A stretch of 64,000 nucleotides of DNA from Temnothorax longispinosus (Eukaryota; Arthropoda; Insecta; Hymenoptera; Formicidae). Under the pieces are notes generated by a model. It searched no databases, was not told where the DNA came from, and was given only the letters and a program-made list of their open reading frames with translations. This document shows, piece after piece, positions 26,700-39,300 of this stretch. The first letter of the stretch is position 1. The number at the start of each line of letters is the position of its first letter. Both the position numbers and the translations under genes were made by a program. The DNA lies in assembly GCF_030848805.1 (NCBI RefSeq), contig NC_092358.1, positions 25,347,073-25,411,072 on the forward strand. Reading direction: 5' to 3'.

Positions 26700-27568
26700 C
26701 TGGAGCAAAAAAATTACTTTTAAAAGCAAATAATAGCAAATAATTAGCAAATTAATTCTATATAAAATTTTTTGTGTTCTAATAATTTGGCTTAGATAGC
26801 TTAATATACCTAAGAAATGCTTAGTGGGATCTTCTAAAAGGACGTAAAAATCCGCGCCGGAAGTTCGTTTGTTTCCGAAGTGAAGCGGGAAAATATTCTC
26901 CCGCGTCTACGGACCTCCCTCGTCGGGGCGCGAACTTCGGAGATCGAACACGTCAAACTTTGAATAACGAACCGGCTGCTAATGAGCGCCGTTCATTGTG
27001 CCCGGAATGCGTTACCCGCGCGCGCAGATCCCTGGGCGATATTAAATATTTGATCAATATCCCCCGATCGCGCGGCGCATTGGCCGTGTCGCGGCGTCGC
27101 TCGCCTGCGATCGGTTATCCGATTACTTTGCAATCGGTTTTATCCGCAAATGGAATCGAAGATCGCCGCAGCAAGTCGGCGATTAAAAGCTCGTTCGCTT
27201 GTGCGTGCGAACGTATTAAAGCTCGCAAACCGATAAGCGAGCCTCGCGCTCCGCCGGTTGTCTTTTAATTAACAAGTCGGTGTTCCATTCGTTAAAAAAC
27301 GCTAGCCGCGAGTGCCGCTTTTTGCTGGCATAATGTTTTGTTTTATTATGTGTTTTAATTGTTTTATGAATTTGCTATTTTAATTTTACACGATCTTATA
27401 TCCTTCTTTCTTGATCCATTCCTTTCTTTCTTATATTTGACAGTTAGTCGAAATCACTCTCCGTAATTAAATTAAGTCTTCTCGAGTAGATAAGATTTCC
27501 AATTAAACATGGCTTGAGGCTATTCACTAACATCTTGTATAAATAGAAAAATGTGCAACTAGAAAAAG
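26700..27568. other. Intergenic stretch with CpG-rich block
   Basis: Positions 26850-27280 are GC- and CpG-rich between AT-rich flanks. One open frame (26960-27268) lies in it but resembles no family. The block may be regulatory, but nothing specific is seen. Confidence 0.5.
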
Positions 27569-27694
27569 TACACTGAGAGAAGAATCCAGGTCTAAATGAT
27601 CGGACAATTCGTTCGAAAATTAACAAACGGACAATCCGACACTTTCAATCGGAATAATTAAAAAGTTGTCTAATTATTTATTTCTCTGAGTGTA
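27569..27694. mobile_element. Small MITE-like element, CACTGAGAGAA termini
   Basis: The left end, TACACTGAGAGAAGAA, and right end, TTATTTCTCTGAGTGTA, are inverted repeats with one or two mismatches. Both are bounded by TA, as expected for a mariner-type TA target duplication. The 126-base body contains two similar CGGACAAT words and no open frame. Confidence 0.5.
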
Positions 27695-30600
27695 TAGCTA
27701 TTAAATTTTAAATACCAATAATCTCTTATTATTTATAAAAAAAAATTTTAAGTCGTACTTGCACAATTTTCGAATCTCAAATCCGATAGTCGCACTAACA
27801 ATCATAATTCAAACGCATCCACTAAGTGCAGAGGAGTCCCGAGGTAAGTTTTTAACGAGCTCGCGTTCCTTAATGATCTTAAAATTGTATGCATTCAGAG
27901 GGATAATTGCAAAACGGCGTTATGGCATTTCGTCGGGAATCCCTTTTTTCGCCACGTACTCGATTTTTCTTCCTCGATTCTGACTCGCCGCGCGACTCAC
28001 GATTACATTCGCAGTGTTCATCGCGGCGCGCTTTCGTCTCTCGTCGTTTATAATCTTCCTCTTGCTCATTCATGGCAAACGATGCCCACCGAGGACAACG
28101 CCGACGCTGACGACTGCGACGTCGCCGTCGAGAACGGAGTGCGACAAGTAGCCGAGAAGAGAACGAGTTAGCGGGGGGGAGCGATAGAGACAGACCCGCG
28201 CGGCGAATGGGTGGTGTGCGGGTTTTAATTATTTCCACGAGATGAGATTTCGCTACGGCAACTAGTATTGAGCGTTAGTCCGGTGTAAATTCCGGGATCC
28301 CGGGCTAATCGGCATAATTCCACGGAATCCGTAATGGACTTTGGGAATGGGCGCTCTGCGTAGGACACAGGACCGGCAACGTCCGCCCTACCACCACAAC
28401 CAATCCTCCCTCTCGACAGAGCCGTTTTGTCCATCGAGTATCTGTGCGCATGGTATTTATGTACCGCGGCGTAAGCTTTGCATAGGTTTGTCAAAAGTTT
28501 TATATTCACAGAAAGCGCTGCCTCAAAATATGGGGAAAAGTCGCCTCAAAATACGAAGAAAACGCAAGAGTTGACGTCAAATATATTAAATTGATTAGCT
28601 AATCTCAATTCGATAGAAATCTTATTTTATTGTTTTGTTTTATTATACAATAAATAATTTATTTTAACAACATTAAACATTTTAACTGCTTAAAAAGGTT
28701 AATTTTTAATATATTTTTAATGTATTAAATAAATTTTAATTAAAAACAAAATTCTAATAAAAATTATTTTAAATATATAAGAGTCCTAATTATTTTCTCT
28801 TGACATCTCTTGTTTGATCTCGCAATTTGTCCCTTTGCTTACCCTTTCGATATCCTATGTGCATGTATATGTGGCGTGCGCAAGCAGGGCGTGCGCGTAC
28901 ACCACCTTCCTCTCTCTATACGTTCCACATGGCAAATTAGATCTTCCAACTGTAAAGAGCTTAATGCAATAGATTCGCCGACTGTCCAGAAAATCTGACC
29001 AAGCGCGATCGAATTTCGGCCATTATATCTCGCCGCGGATGCGAGCTCCTTCGTAAACCCCTTGGCGCATATTGGCAAAGCCTATCGAATATCTACGCGC
29101 TCAGGATGGTTTATTTGCGATATGAAAAAGTACGCGGGAAAAAATCTGAGAAAATTAATTGAGCCAAATCTTTTCGACAAAATCGATCGCTTTACACTGT
29201 AATTGATAAGAATAATTAATCCATAATTAGAAAGATAATAAAAAATAAAAGATAAAAATTTAGCTATATGAAAGATAATATATCCTTTTTTGAAAAATCA
29301 ATAACCTAATAACCATTTATCTCTTTGTAATATCAATATTTCTTACTCAAAACTATATTTAGCAAAAGAGCTTATTTATAAATATTTAAGTTTGAATTAA
29401 TCTTTATTAAATTTTGTATATAAACTGTCAATATGGAGGACTACTATTAATAAAGCAAACTGAATAATACGATATATATAGAATTTAATCATATTCCACA
29501 AACGATTGACGAATAATTTGTGCAATGCTTATTGGCAGTGAATACGGTGCATTATCGCGGATATAGCACGGGCGGTTAACCCCTCCCTCTTGTTTACCCA
29601 CTAAGCTAATCGAGTCATTCAATCAATCTCTTCTCGCTCATTTTTTAAATTATTGATCGATTATTTACTATGTAGAATTGTTTATTAATGTATAATATCA
29701 ATTAGATATTATTTCATTGTCATTTTTTAAGGACATTATGCGATTATTACATCTTACGAAAAATAAATGAATAAATAAATAAATTTTAAGTTTTTGTGAT
29801 GACATCATTTGAATAAATAATTCATTACGTTATCGCGCGCGCGATTACTATATATATGTAATGATTAAAATTATCAAGTTTGAAGACATTTATTAATTAA
29901 ACTGTGATAATCTCATTCTCGCCAAAATGCCAATCTTTTGTTAACAAAATCAATGAATAAAATAAATTCTCGTGAAATCTTAAGCTATTTTAAAGCAATT
30001 TTAATTATTTCTTATTATTTGGACATTGTAAATGTGAACTTTTCTAAGATTGTAAAATTTAATCTGAAATCTCTGTCACATGCGGGAATTCATGAAAATT
30101 GAATTACGTGAATTACGAATCCTGATTGAAGTGTCCAAGAATGATTTGATGGAATACTAGATTTCGATAGAGCGCTGCTTATATCTCTAATATCCCATTA
30201 ACTATATGCACGATTACAAGGGATTACATGCAGGATGCATAGAGAGGGAGGGCGATATCCCGCGAATAATTCGATGTCGCATTACTACCATTCCACCTGC
30301 GCGTCCCTCGTGGTTGGATTGCTACAGACAGGTAACAGATGGCCTGTATCCTAAGGTATTTTATATGTATATTAGCAAAACGTGTTACGAGTGTGACAAA
30401 AAAATACAAAAATTATTTTAATTAAGAAAATTGATTTAGTAATATCGCTAAATATCTTAATATTTTTCATAGTGCTGAGTAAAAAAAAATTCACGAGTAA
30501 ATAATTAATATCTAAACTTTTACACCCGCCCCGTGCCCCGTAGTAGCTTGCAAGCGAGCCGTTTCCAAACGAATATAGCCGGATGTACCGCAAGGAAGGA

Positions 30601-31368
30601 ACACGAGGGAGAAAGACGGAGACTTGGACAAGCAGCCGACTTGGACAGTTCGACCGGTGGCGTTCAATGCTAATGAAATTCCGCCGGTCGCTTTCATAGA
30701 TTGTGCAGTCGGCCGAAGCGACTGCCGGTTTGGCATGAGCGCAGGCGTCAATGAATGGTCGCGCCGGAACTATCGGAATAAACGGCAAAACTGCCTCGAG
30801 AACGGCACGTGCGCGCGCGAAAAAGCAGAAATTAATAACAGGAATTTAATTATCTTCTCCTAACCCTGTAGCAAAATGTAGAAAATATATTTTCTATATT
30901 CTGTATGTATTTTATAAAATCAAATTAAATTTTATTAGTAACTGATTATTTACAAAGTGATTCTCTTTCCTTTCACATTTTTATAAGATTTGAAAATTGT
31001 CGATGAAAAAGAAAATAATCAGTAAAGAAATAACGACTAAATACGAATGCTTACATAAGAAGATTTCCAAAGGATATATTTTTGAAGAGTGCTAGTACAG
31101 AATAATGTAGATTCCACGGAATTTCCCACCGAGATGTAACTCTGATAACTCGAGTTTGCTCGCGAGGATGTCGTGCGAATTGCAGAAGTTAATGAAAGAG
31201 ATCGATGATATATATGTACGGAGTCAATGGAGAAGCGGAAAGAGCGCAATCTCTCCGATCGACAACCGAGTCGAACTTTTAACCGGATAAATGAAAGGAA
31301 CTGACGGAAAGAATCGTAGGATTTAATAAACATTCCCGGATGGTAATCGGCCGCCGGCAGTAGCCGGG
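27695..31368. other. Intergenic stretch, no gene supported
   Basis: AT-rich apart from GC-rich patches near 27930-28520 and 30520-30820. A short CG-alternating run sits at about 29835-29844. Open frames here occur on both strands over the same bases and show no family resemblance. Confidence 0.55.
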
Positions 31369-31435
31369 TCTCTCTCTTTCTCTCTCTTTCTCTCTCTCTC
31401 TCTCACTCTTTCTCTCTCACTCTCTCACTCTCTCT
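31369..31435. repeat. TC microsatellite, interrupted
   Basis: A run of TC units interrupted by TTTC and CAC variants, just left of a CpG-rich patch. Confidence 0.9.
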
Positions 31436-34400
31436 GTTCTGCGAACGGTTTTCCCGGCGAACTCAGATTCCAGGGTAGATTAAACCCGCCGGAGATATGC
31501 CGCCGCCGTCGTCGATAAGTGGCTTTAACTTTCAGAAGCTGTTCATAGTTCAGTGCGTACGTAATGAAGATTCGCAAGAAAGTCGAGGTGGGAGCGAAAT
31601 CACGGACGACGAAGTCACGGCGACGCGTTCGAGGATAATAAAAGTTCTCTCTCGCGGATGGGGGAATTCGATCAATTATATTATACGATCTTATTAGTTC
31701 GCAGAGCTCTCCCCACGCGTGCATCAATCACACTTACTTATTAGGGAAAGAATAACAGTTGATTCTTTCATTCTCAAAGATTGCTCATCATATACTTGCG
31801 ATAGTCTCGTCATATATACTTATTGAAAGATTTTGAATAATTGCTATACAGTTGGAAGCTCTTGGAATTAAAGCATTAAATAGTTTGTTACATTTTCGCT
31901 TAACTATAATACAAACTCGACATAATCAGTTTTATAGCTGCAGAATTGGTTTCGCGTAATACTGCCATCCATGCTGGAAAATAAGATATTTTGGCGCGCA
32001 TAATTATTCATTGTGTCGAGTTTTCAGATAAATTCGAGCAGTCATGAATCCTATTCATTATATTACCTGTGCTATCTGACATTCTCTCCTCAGTTAAAAC
32101 GAAATATTAATATCTGTTTTTTAAGCTCTTCTTTTATTTTTACAGAGGAAAAATACAGAAGAAAAATATGTTAATATGCCATTAATTATTTCCCGATACA
32201 TATAGAATTTGGATAATAAACCAACTTTGATTGTAAATTTTACTGATTGTCTGTTGCCGTTTGAAATTAGCGCAGTACGTTTTGCATCGGTTAAATCAAC
32301 AGAACGATTGTCGCGATAGGCGTTACGGCCGCCCTTTACGTCAAGCCATTTGACATTGCCACAGAGAGCCATTAGCCACGACATTGCGCACGATTTCGAC
32401 AATCTTGGGACCGTTCACCTTCCTCTTGTAAAGGCCTTTGTAGACCAATCGTGTATCCTATGACGGAAACTACAAGCGGATACAGAGAGAGAGACAGAGA
32501 GAGACAGAGAGAGAGAGAAAGAGAGAGAGAGAGAGGGGGAGGGAGAGAGAGGAAACGCGGACATGCAACAATTGTTGTATACGTATGTACATATATAGTC
32601 ATGTCAGACATCTACACGGTCACACAAGTCGGAGCGACAGCGCACGACGGGTCTTTGACGTGTTCTCCGTTACAGCAAAATGTCCCCTTTGTGCACACGC
32701 GGATATGACCGGCATGCACACCAGTCAGCGGAACGGTAATGGACCTGGCTGGCGGCTTTGTAAAACAAATAAATCTTGGAAAGACACAATTGTTAAGCGT
32801 CGCTTATTTGACGCGCAATCATTCGACGTTCGGAATGGCAATATACCTCTATCGCTTTCCCCTTGATGTTCCACTTTTAATTAAATAGCTTTTATGTAAA
32901 AGGGAGGGCAAATGTCCATTTTATTCTCTGCGTTAGAAACATTCTCTATCAAAGCCACAAATAAAACTTAACGGACTCTGTTTGTAACTGAGAATATGTA
33001 AAGTATTCAACATATTCGTGCATAGATCGTGATGCGGAGGTTATTTAATGTATAAACGTGGAAGTTAGAGAATGTAAAATGGTAAATCTATTTGTTTGTT
33101 TACACACAGAGATATATTTCGCAAAACACCGCCGGCAACTTCCTCAAATTCGGTTTTGTATTTGAAATTCAAATTGCACGCGTTATCGAATTTGTTTGTC
33201 ATATATCTATATAGATATATAACTTGGTGGACGTCAATTATAAAAATATTTGACCATAAATCTACGATGTAATGGCATGGGGGAGAATTTCCGTTTCATT
33301 GCAATATCCCTGAAATATCGTTCGACAAATTTTTCAACGCTGAATCGAGCAACAGTGATACAGCAACAAATATACAAATCGTGCATTCATATCGAATAAA
33401 CTGAAAGCAATTTTTATCGGCCGCGTAATCGATGGTCACCCTCGCTCTCGCTCGCGTTGATTACTTAATCCTTCACAAAGCCATTGCGATGACAATCGTG
33501 ATAAATTTTCTTTCACACACAGAAGTATTAATTTAACTTATACATATCTCTTATATCGATGCAATCTTCTATCACTATTTGCGTTAAATGTCACCGTTTG
33601 TAACTAATGTTTTATTGAAATGTTATGTTAAATATTGTATCTTAAAATATGTAGCTGATTGTATACTTTTTCATAGCAAAAACGCAATTATTATTAATTA
33701 TGTGCACTTTTATGATAACTGATAAGTTTATTGAGAAAAAATTATTCTTCGCTTAAATCGCGTAGCAGATTAATGTTTTTTAATCCTCTCATGTGACTCT
33801 GTTCAGTCTTTTATTGACAACGTCAAAAAATATAAATCAACTTCTTACAGGATCGAAAATGCAACAATTTACGGAAATACATCCGATTTATTCATTATGC
33901 GCGCAACATCCATATTGCTGCCAGTAACGTAACTCAACGATTGATCAGACTGACATAATATTGAAGTCGCTGTTATTTTTAATTTTAATTAATTTAAATT
34001 AATAATAAACGTTTGTTAAGATTGATATTAATTATGTGACTTATTGTATCTATATTTTCAGAGTTTCGTATGATACTTTAGGAAGATGCTTCAGATTAAT
34101 ATTAATTTTTTTATATGCTGATATAAAGGTCTGGCTTCGCGAAACCATCATCCTGTCAAGTCAATTCTTTCAGTACCATCCATAGAGCCACGACAAATGT
34201 AATCGCGTGAATGATAACCGATGCCTGATAAATAACTATAGTCGATGTAAAATCCTGCTTACGCCACTGGCATCGCAGCGGCCGGTTCTCGGCGCTTTCC
34301 CACAGCCAAACCCCGTGCTTGTGTATAATTTACCGCCGGCCGCCGCCGCGCTCCGAGTATATCCATATCCCATTTGTATTCGGCATTACGTGCGCATGGA

Positions 34401-36225
34401 TCGCACGGGAAATCGCGTACCTATTTCCGGCAATATCATATCCGTCACGCGGCCGACGCGAAAACGTCGGCCGTTGCGGCCGCCGCCCGTGCTCACGAAT
34501 TCCGCGCGATTGTGCGCGCCGCCAAACGTGACGGAAAACACCTGGTCCGGTCGCAAGGGAAACACAGGAGGGGGAGAGAAAAAGTGACCGATAGCCCACG
34601 CTGGCAATCTTTTTGCGGTCGGAATCGATGTGTCATTTCGCGATCGACGTTCCGCGAACGTTGGGCATCGACCTCGTAACGCAAACCACACAGTCGTGTG
34701 GAGGATGTTTCAACTCGCTCTATAATTTCTCCATTCTGTAATTTTGATGAGAAGTCTTGTCTTGTACAGCGTAAAGATGTAGGCTGATTATTTCTGAATG
34801 ACCGACACTGAATATTATCTTAAATTAAAAACATGAATTATACGTACCAAAAGTTCTTACTTTAACAAGTATAATTTGTTAATTTGACAGTTAAGTTTCA
34901 AAAAGAAGTAAAGTTTACTAATTATTCATAATTCTTTCAATTTCTAAACAGAAGTAATTAGAAACAGCTAGGGCATCTCTCTTAATGACTTGTTTTTCGT
35001 TATTAAATAGTATAAGCGGTGCTTGGAGCAAAACGCTCAGAAATTCGCGAGCGTTAAATGAACCAGATTTCGCGCTCTGACATCGTACATCTTTCGAAAT
35101 CGCCGAGAATATGTAAGCGCGACGAATTGATTCAAACGCGACGATTTACGCAAACGGATGACGAAATGCACGACGACCGGCGCGGCGCGGCGCGTCGAAT
35201 TTCAAACGTCAATCGTCCAAGTCGACACGGCGAACGTTTTGAGAGACAGACATTTAACACGTCGACTTCTATGGACCTTGCTTTGGTACGGGCTGTTTCA
35301 AACATACGGCGCAGCTGATTTCGTCTTTTCGACGACATAAAGCGCGGCGCGATCAGCGGCGCACGCACGAGCCTCGGCCCGTCGATTGTAAAAGCGTCAA
35401 AGATACGTCGACAAGTCTTTGATGGCAATCCGCGCACCATTGGACCGTGATTAGCTTTCATTAGTGCACACATTGCGATGTGTAACGCCCGATATCAATG
35501 TCGTCGTAATTCCATATTGTCGCGCGTTGATCGATTTCCAATGTGGCTTGATTCTACTACCTATATTAGCAGAATTTAGGATGTCGCAGGTAAAAAAAAA
35601 TGGTTCTCTTCACGGAAAAAAATAATTCAGGCTTATCAATGCATAAATTATGATATCGGAATATTATTGTACGGTGTAGTTAAAGGGAATGGAACGAAGG
35701 AAAAATAAGATGTAGAATCCATCAAAGAGACGAAAGTTTCTCGCGTAATATTGGAATTAGCGAAAGTTGTAATTCCCTGGACTTATCGGGGCAACATTAT
35801 TCATGAATTATGCAGACAATCTTGTAAAGGCTCTAACTATGTAGCGGACGAGTAATTTTAAGTTTTAACGGGGTTGCGCCATGCTACACTTAGCTGGAAT
35901 AAAGAATGCATGGATTACGTTTCAAACAGAATTCGTACTTCCGCGCGGGGACTGCGATTAAGAGTTTCTGCAATACAAAAAAGAAATAGTTTGTTAACAT
36001 TTCTTTGCTGATCGTAATTTCTATTTCTTCCTTCCTTTTTCCAGAAAATCGTACATTTTACTGATGTACGATATGAGAGATGAATTATATAAAAACTATT
36101 TTAAATAGATCAATAATTAAGACCTATAGACTTTCTTTTCTGTGAGATGTGTCTCTCGTCGTAATGTTTTTTTATCTAACGTACGTAGTTTCTGTAATAA
36201 CAATCGCAATTTCTTTTCTCTTTAG
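31436..36225. other. Intergenic stretch, no gene supported
   Basis: Contains a GA microsatellite (32482-32553), a palindromic TA run near 33201-33222, and CpG-rich patches at about 34250-34690 and 35050-35480. The latter produce several overlapping open frames on both strands, none recognisable. A TTCACGGAAAAAAA word (about 35614) matches the left terminus of the element at 2178, but no partner end was found nearby. Confidence 0.55.
32482..32553. repeat. GA microsatellite, interrupted
   Basis: GA units with interspersed GACA and GGGA variants over about 70 bases. Confidence 0.9.
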
Positions 36226-36312
36226 GCGTCCTGCGAAAGACTGAAATTGCGAGAGAGAAACGCCAATAACGCGAAACTCCAATCGTTTGCGACGCTATCA
36301 AAATTCTATCAG
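36226..36312 (+). other. Exon-like segment of unknown gene
   Basis: An 87-base segment preceded by a pyrimidine-rich TTTCTTTTCTCTTTAG acceptor and followed by CAG and a GTGAGA donor. Exactly one frame is open throughout, giving 29 residues that start ASCERLKLRERNANNAKLQS. The other two frames contain stops. Length is a multiple of three, as in a cassette exon. The peptide resembles nothing I recognise and no neighbouring exons were found. It could be a non-coding or UTR exon, or chance. Splice-site quality is the only support. Confidence 0.2.
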
Positions 36313-39300
36313 GTGAGAGTTTCAGCGAAACAACACTTCCCAGTTATGCTTCTACGAGGAAAACGCACATGCATACGTGCAAGGAACGCCATCGCGAGAA
36401 TGTCAGTTCTGGAGGCCGCATAATAACGAAGAAGTAGTTGGATATTGGTATCCATAGGACAGATATGAGGTTTATATGCGTGCCACGCACCCTCGTCCAA
36501 TCTCCTTTACGTCCTTCCGATTTCACAAACTGTCTCACCTTGTCAATCGATACCAACATACATAAGTGCACGTATGTATACACACGTATATATCCCGAAA
36601 TCCACGTAACTAGTTCCCGACGTTTCTGATCTCTCGTACAGAAATCGCTTACGGCCGACCCGACTGTTCTCAAAAGGGCGTGACATAACGTCCTGTCATC
36701 TCGGACCTTGCTCCCGAATTCGCCATAAATACTCCAAAGGAGAACTTCCTTCTTTTATGTCGGGACTGGGATTCCCAGTGCTCTCGTCTCCGACAGTTAC
36801 TGCCGAGTGTAAGGATGTCGTAGTGTCGATGGAGACCACTGACGACAGATGGACGGTTGTCTAACGTTATAATCCTTGTCTACCCACCATTCGGCATAGT
36901 CGGCAATCTCTTACCAAGAACGTCTTGTTTCGGGACGTTTCAGGAATCGAGAGAAATGTAAACCACAACTTTTGTTATTTCATTGCCACTCCAGAAAAAA
37001 TATTATAACCCTGTATGTAGTTGTGTTATACGAGATATCTTCTTATAGTTTTATATTTATTTATTTTGTTTTTACTTTAATTAAAAAAACTTTTCACAGG
37101 AGAGAAAATTTGTGATTTAATGTCATCGATATTTATAGTATAAATATGAAAATTAACTGTTGATATTATAATACTATGTAATGGTAGAGCCTATAGCAAT
37201 AAAATTTATATAAAATAAATTTATGTTATTATTTATTATAACAAAATTTGTTTGTTATTCTTGATAAGCTTCCTTCGATAAACTTCTTCGTAGAGGCACG
37301 TCGGCATGCCTGTTTGATTAAACATTACCCGTCGTGAAAACTGCGAAAAGTAGAAGCAGAAGTATTGCTTTTCAGTTCGTCGACGCATAAAATCTTTCGA
37401 ACAAAATAATCAAACATCGCAACTTTGACGCAGAATAATCATATTTGTAAAATTATTTTTTCACCATCTTTTTACCCTCGGAATTTACATTTTTTCGTTA
37501 ACATAATTACTTTTAATAGCTATTCACCATGATGCCGTGCTACTTCGATAATGCGTAGGCTTGCAAAGCTTTCGGCGAGCGCGGCGCAAACAAGCCGCAT
37601 GAATAATCCCTCCCTGAGGACCTTCACGGTGTAAAACCACGACGGACAACCCGCCATCGCCACCAGAAACTCTCTTAGGCTGATCAGAAACGCGCGGTGA
37701 ACGCTCGTCACGAAGAAAAGGTCTGAGCGTGACCCCGGGCTCGTCGTCAGTGAACCCGATTGGTGTATGGTTTCAGAGGATGAAGTCAGCGAGAGGATAC
37801 CAGAGGCTATTCGCGAACCCTTTCCTTGCCCGGCCCTGCACGAACCCGGGGGATGTTAGAGGGTGGTGGATGGGCCAGATGCGCTCGTAAAACCATCGTC
37901 CCATAAAACCGGCTAGTTCGCCGACCGAGACGCGCCCATCAACCGTTCCTTACATCGTCTAATTTCGAAGTGGCCCCACATTCGCGCCACTCGCCCGCTT
38001 GTGCGTATGCATGAACGCACGCGGACACAAATACACATGCATACACACACACGCGCGAAGAATGCGCTTTTAATGAACACGTATGCACGCGTTCCTTTCT
38101 TTATACATAAATTATATGTATCGTGTAAAAGTAATCCTACAGTACGCGGATAACTTAGGAACATATCACCACTGTTAATCGTCAAACAGAGTAACATAAA
38201 GGATCATTTTCTGAAAATAATCCATTGCCAAAACTCAATTTTACAGATTTCGTGCTAAGTTCTAAGTGCGAGTAGAGTCATGGAACGGACTCCGAATGAG
38301 TTACATCATTTAATTCAATTCTACGAACGCAAGCCATTTCAATGACACGGAATTATTCGTATGAGAGTGTCTATGATGCTGCGCAAGTTTCCCCGCGAAA
38401 GTTACTATAGTTTACGGTTGCGCTGGTATACACGCAGTTATCAGCTTGTAATTTGATAACGCGCCGCCCGCATTGATAGAATCCCGAAGTAATTGTTCGG
38501 TCCACGCACGTCGCGTCGATGCGGAATTCGATTGCGCGGCGATGCCTACAGCCTACAGTAGTTTCAATCCACCTAAGGGTTGGCAACAGGTAAAACGCGC
38601 ACATAACCAGCCGCGCGCGGTAAGTAACGAAACTCCATAAAGTAGAAAATTGATGTTAGCGAACTACTTTCACCGTGGCCGTAGAACGTCCGAGTTTTTA
38701 CGCACGTGAACCAGATTTCCTAGTTTTCTCGATGTCCACATAATGCTACTGCTTTCAGCCTGTTTTTACACAGTAAAACAGCGGGCATTAAAACTAATTA
38801 CATATGGTGAAAACTCTTTTTCTTACACAACTTTAGAGAATCTCTTTCTGAACTTTTATTTAAAAGAATATATTAAGCTTATAATTCTGCAAATAATTCT
38901 GCAGTTATATGTATTGAGCAACTGTCGATAAGATATTTTTTTAGGTAAAAGAAATTTTCACATTTAGCCCTGATAAATCTAATATGTAAACAAGCCATCA
39001 CGTAAAATCGATTTAAGAATGTCAAGTACCTCACACATTTACTGATGACACATGTGTATCATGTACGTGCGCAATTGATAGAAGTAGCTAGTGCGCGCCC
39101 GCTCACGCAGCTCACAAGTTGCATCAACTTTGAAAAATGTTACTTTTCCGAGTTAACTATATATTTCGAGAGGAAAACGCGGCACCGGAGAGAGGGTGTA
39201 TCACGTGCCGTAAGACGGTGGAATAAAACCGCGGTCGGAAAAGTTGAAGTTGAAGAACAGTATTTTTCGAAGACGCCGACCGCGCGTTCGGACGCGCACG

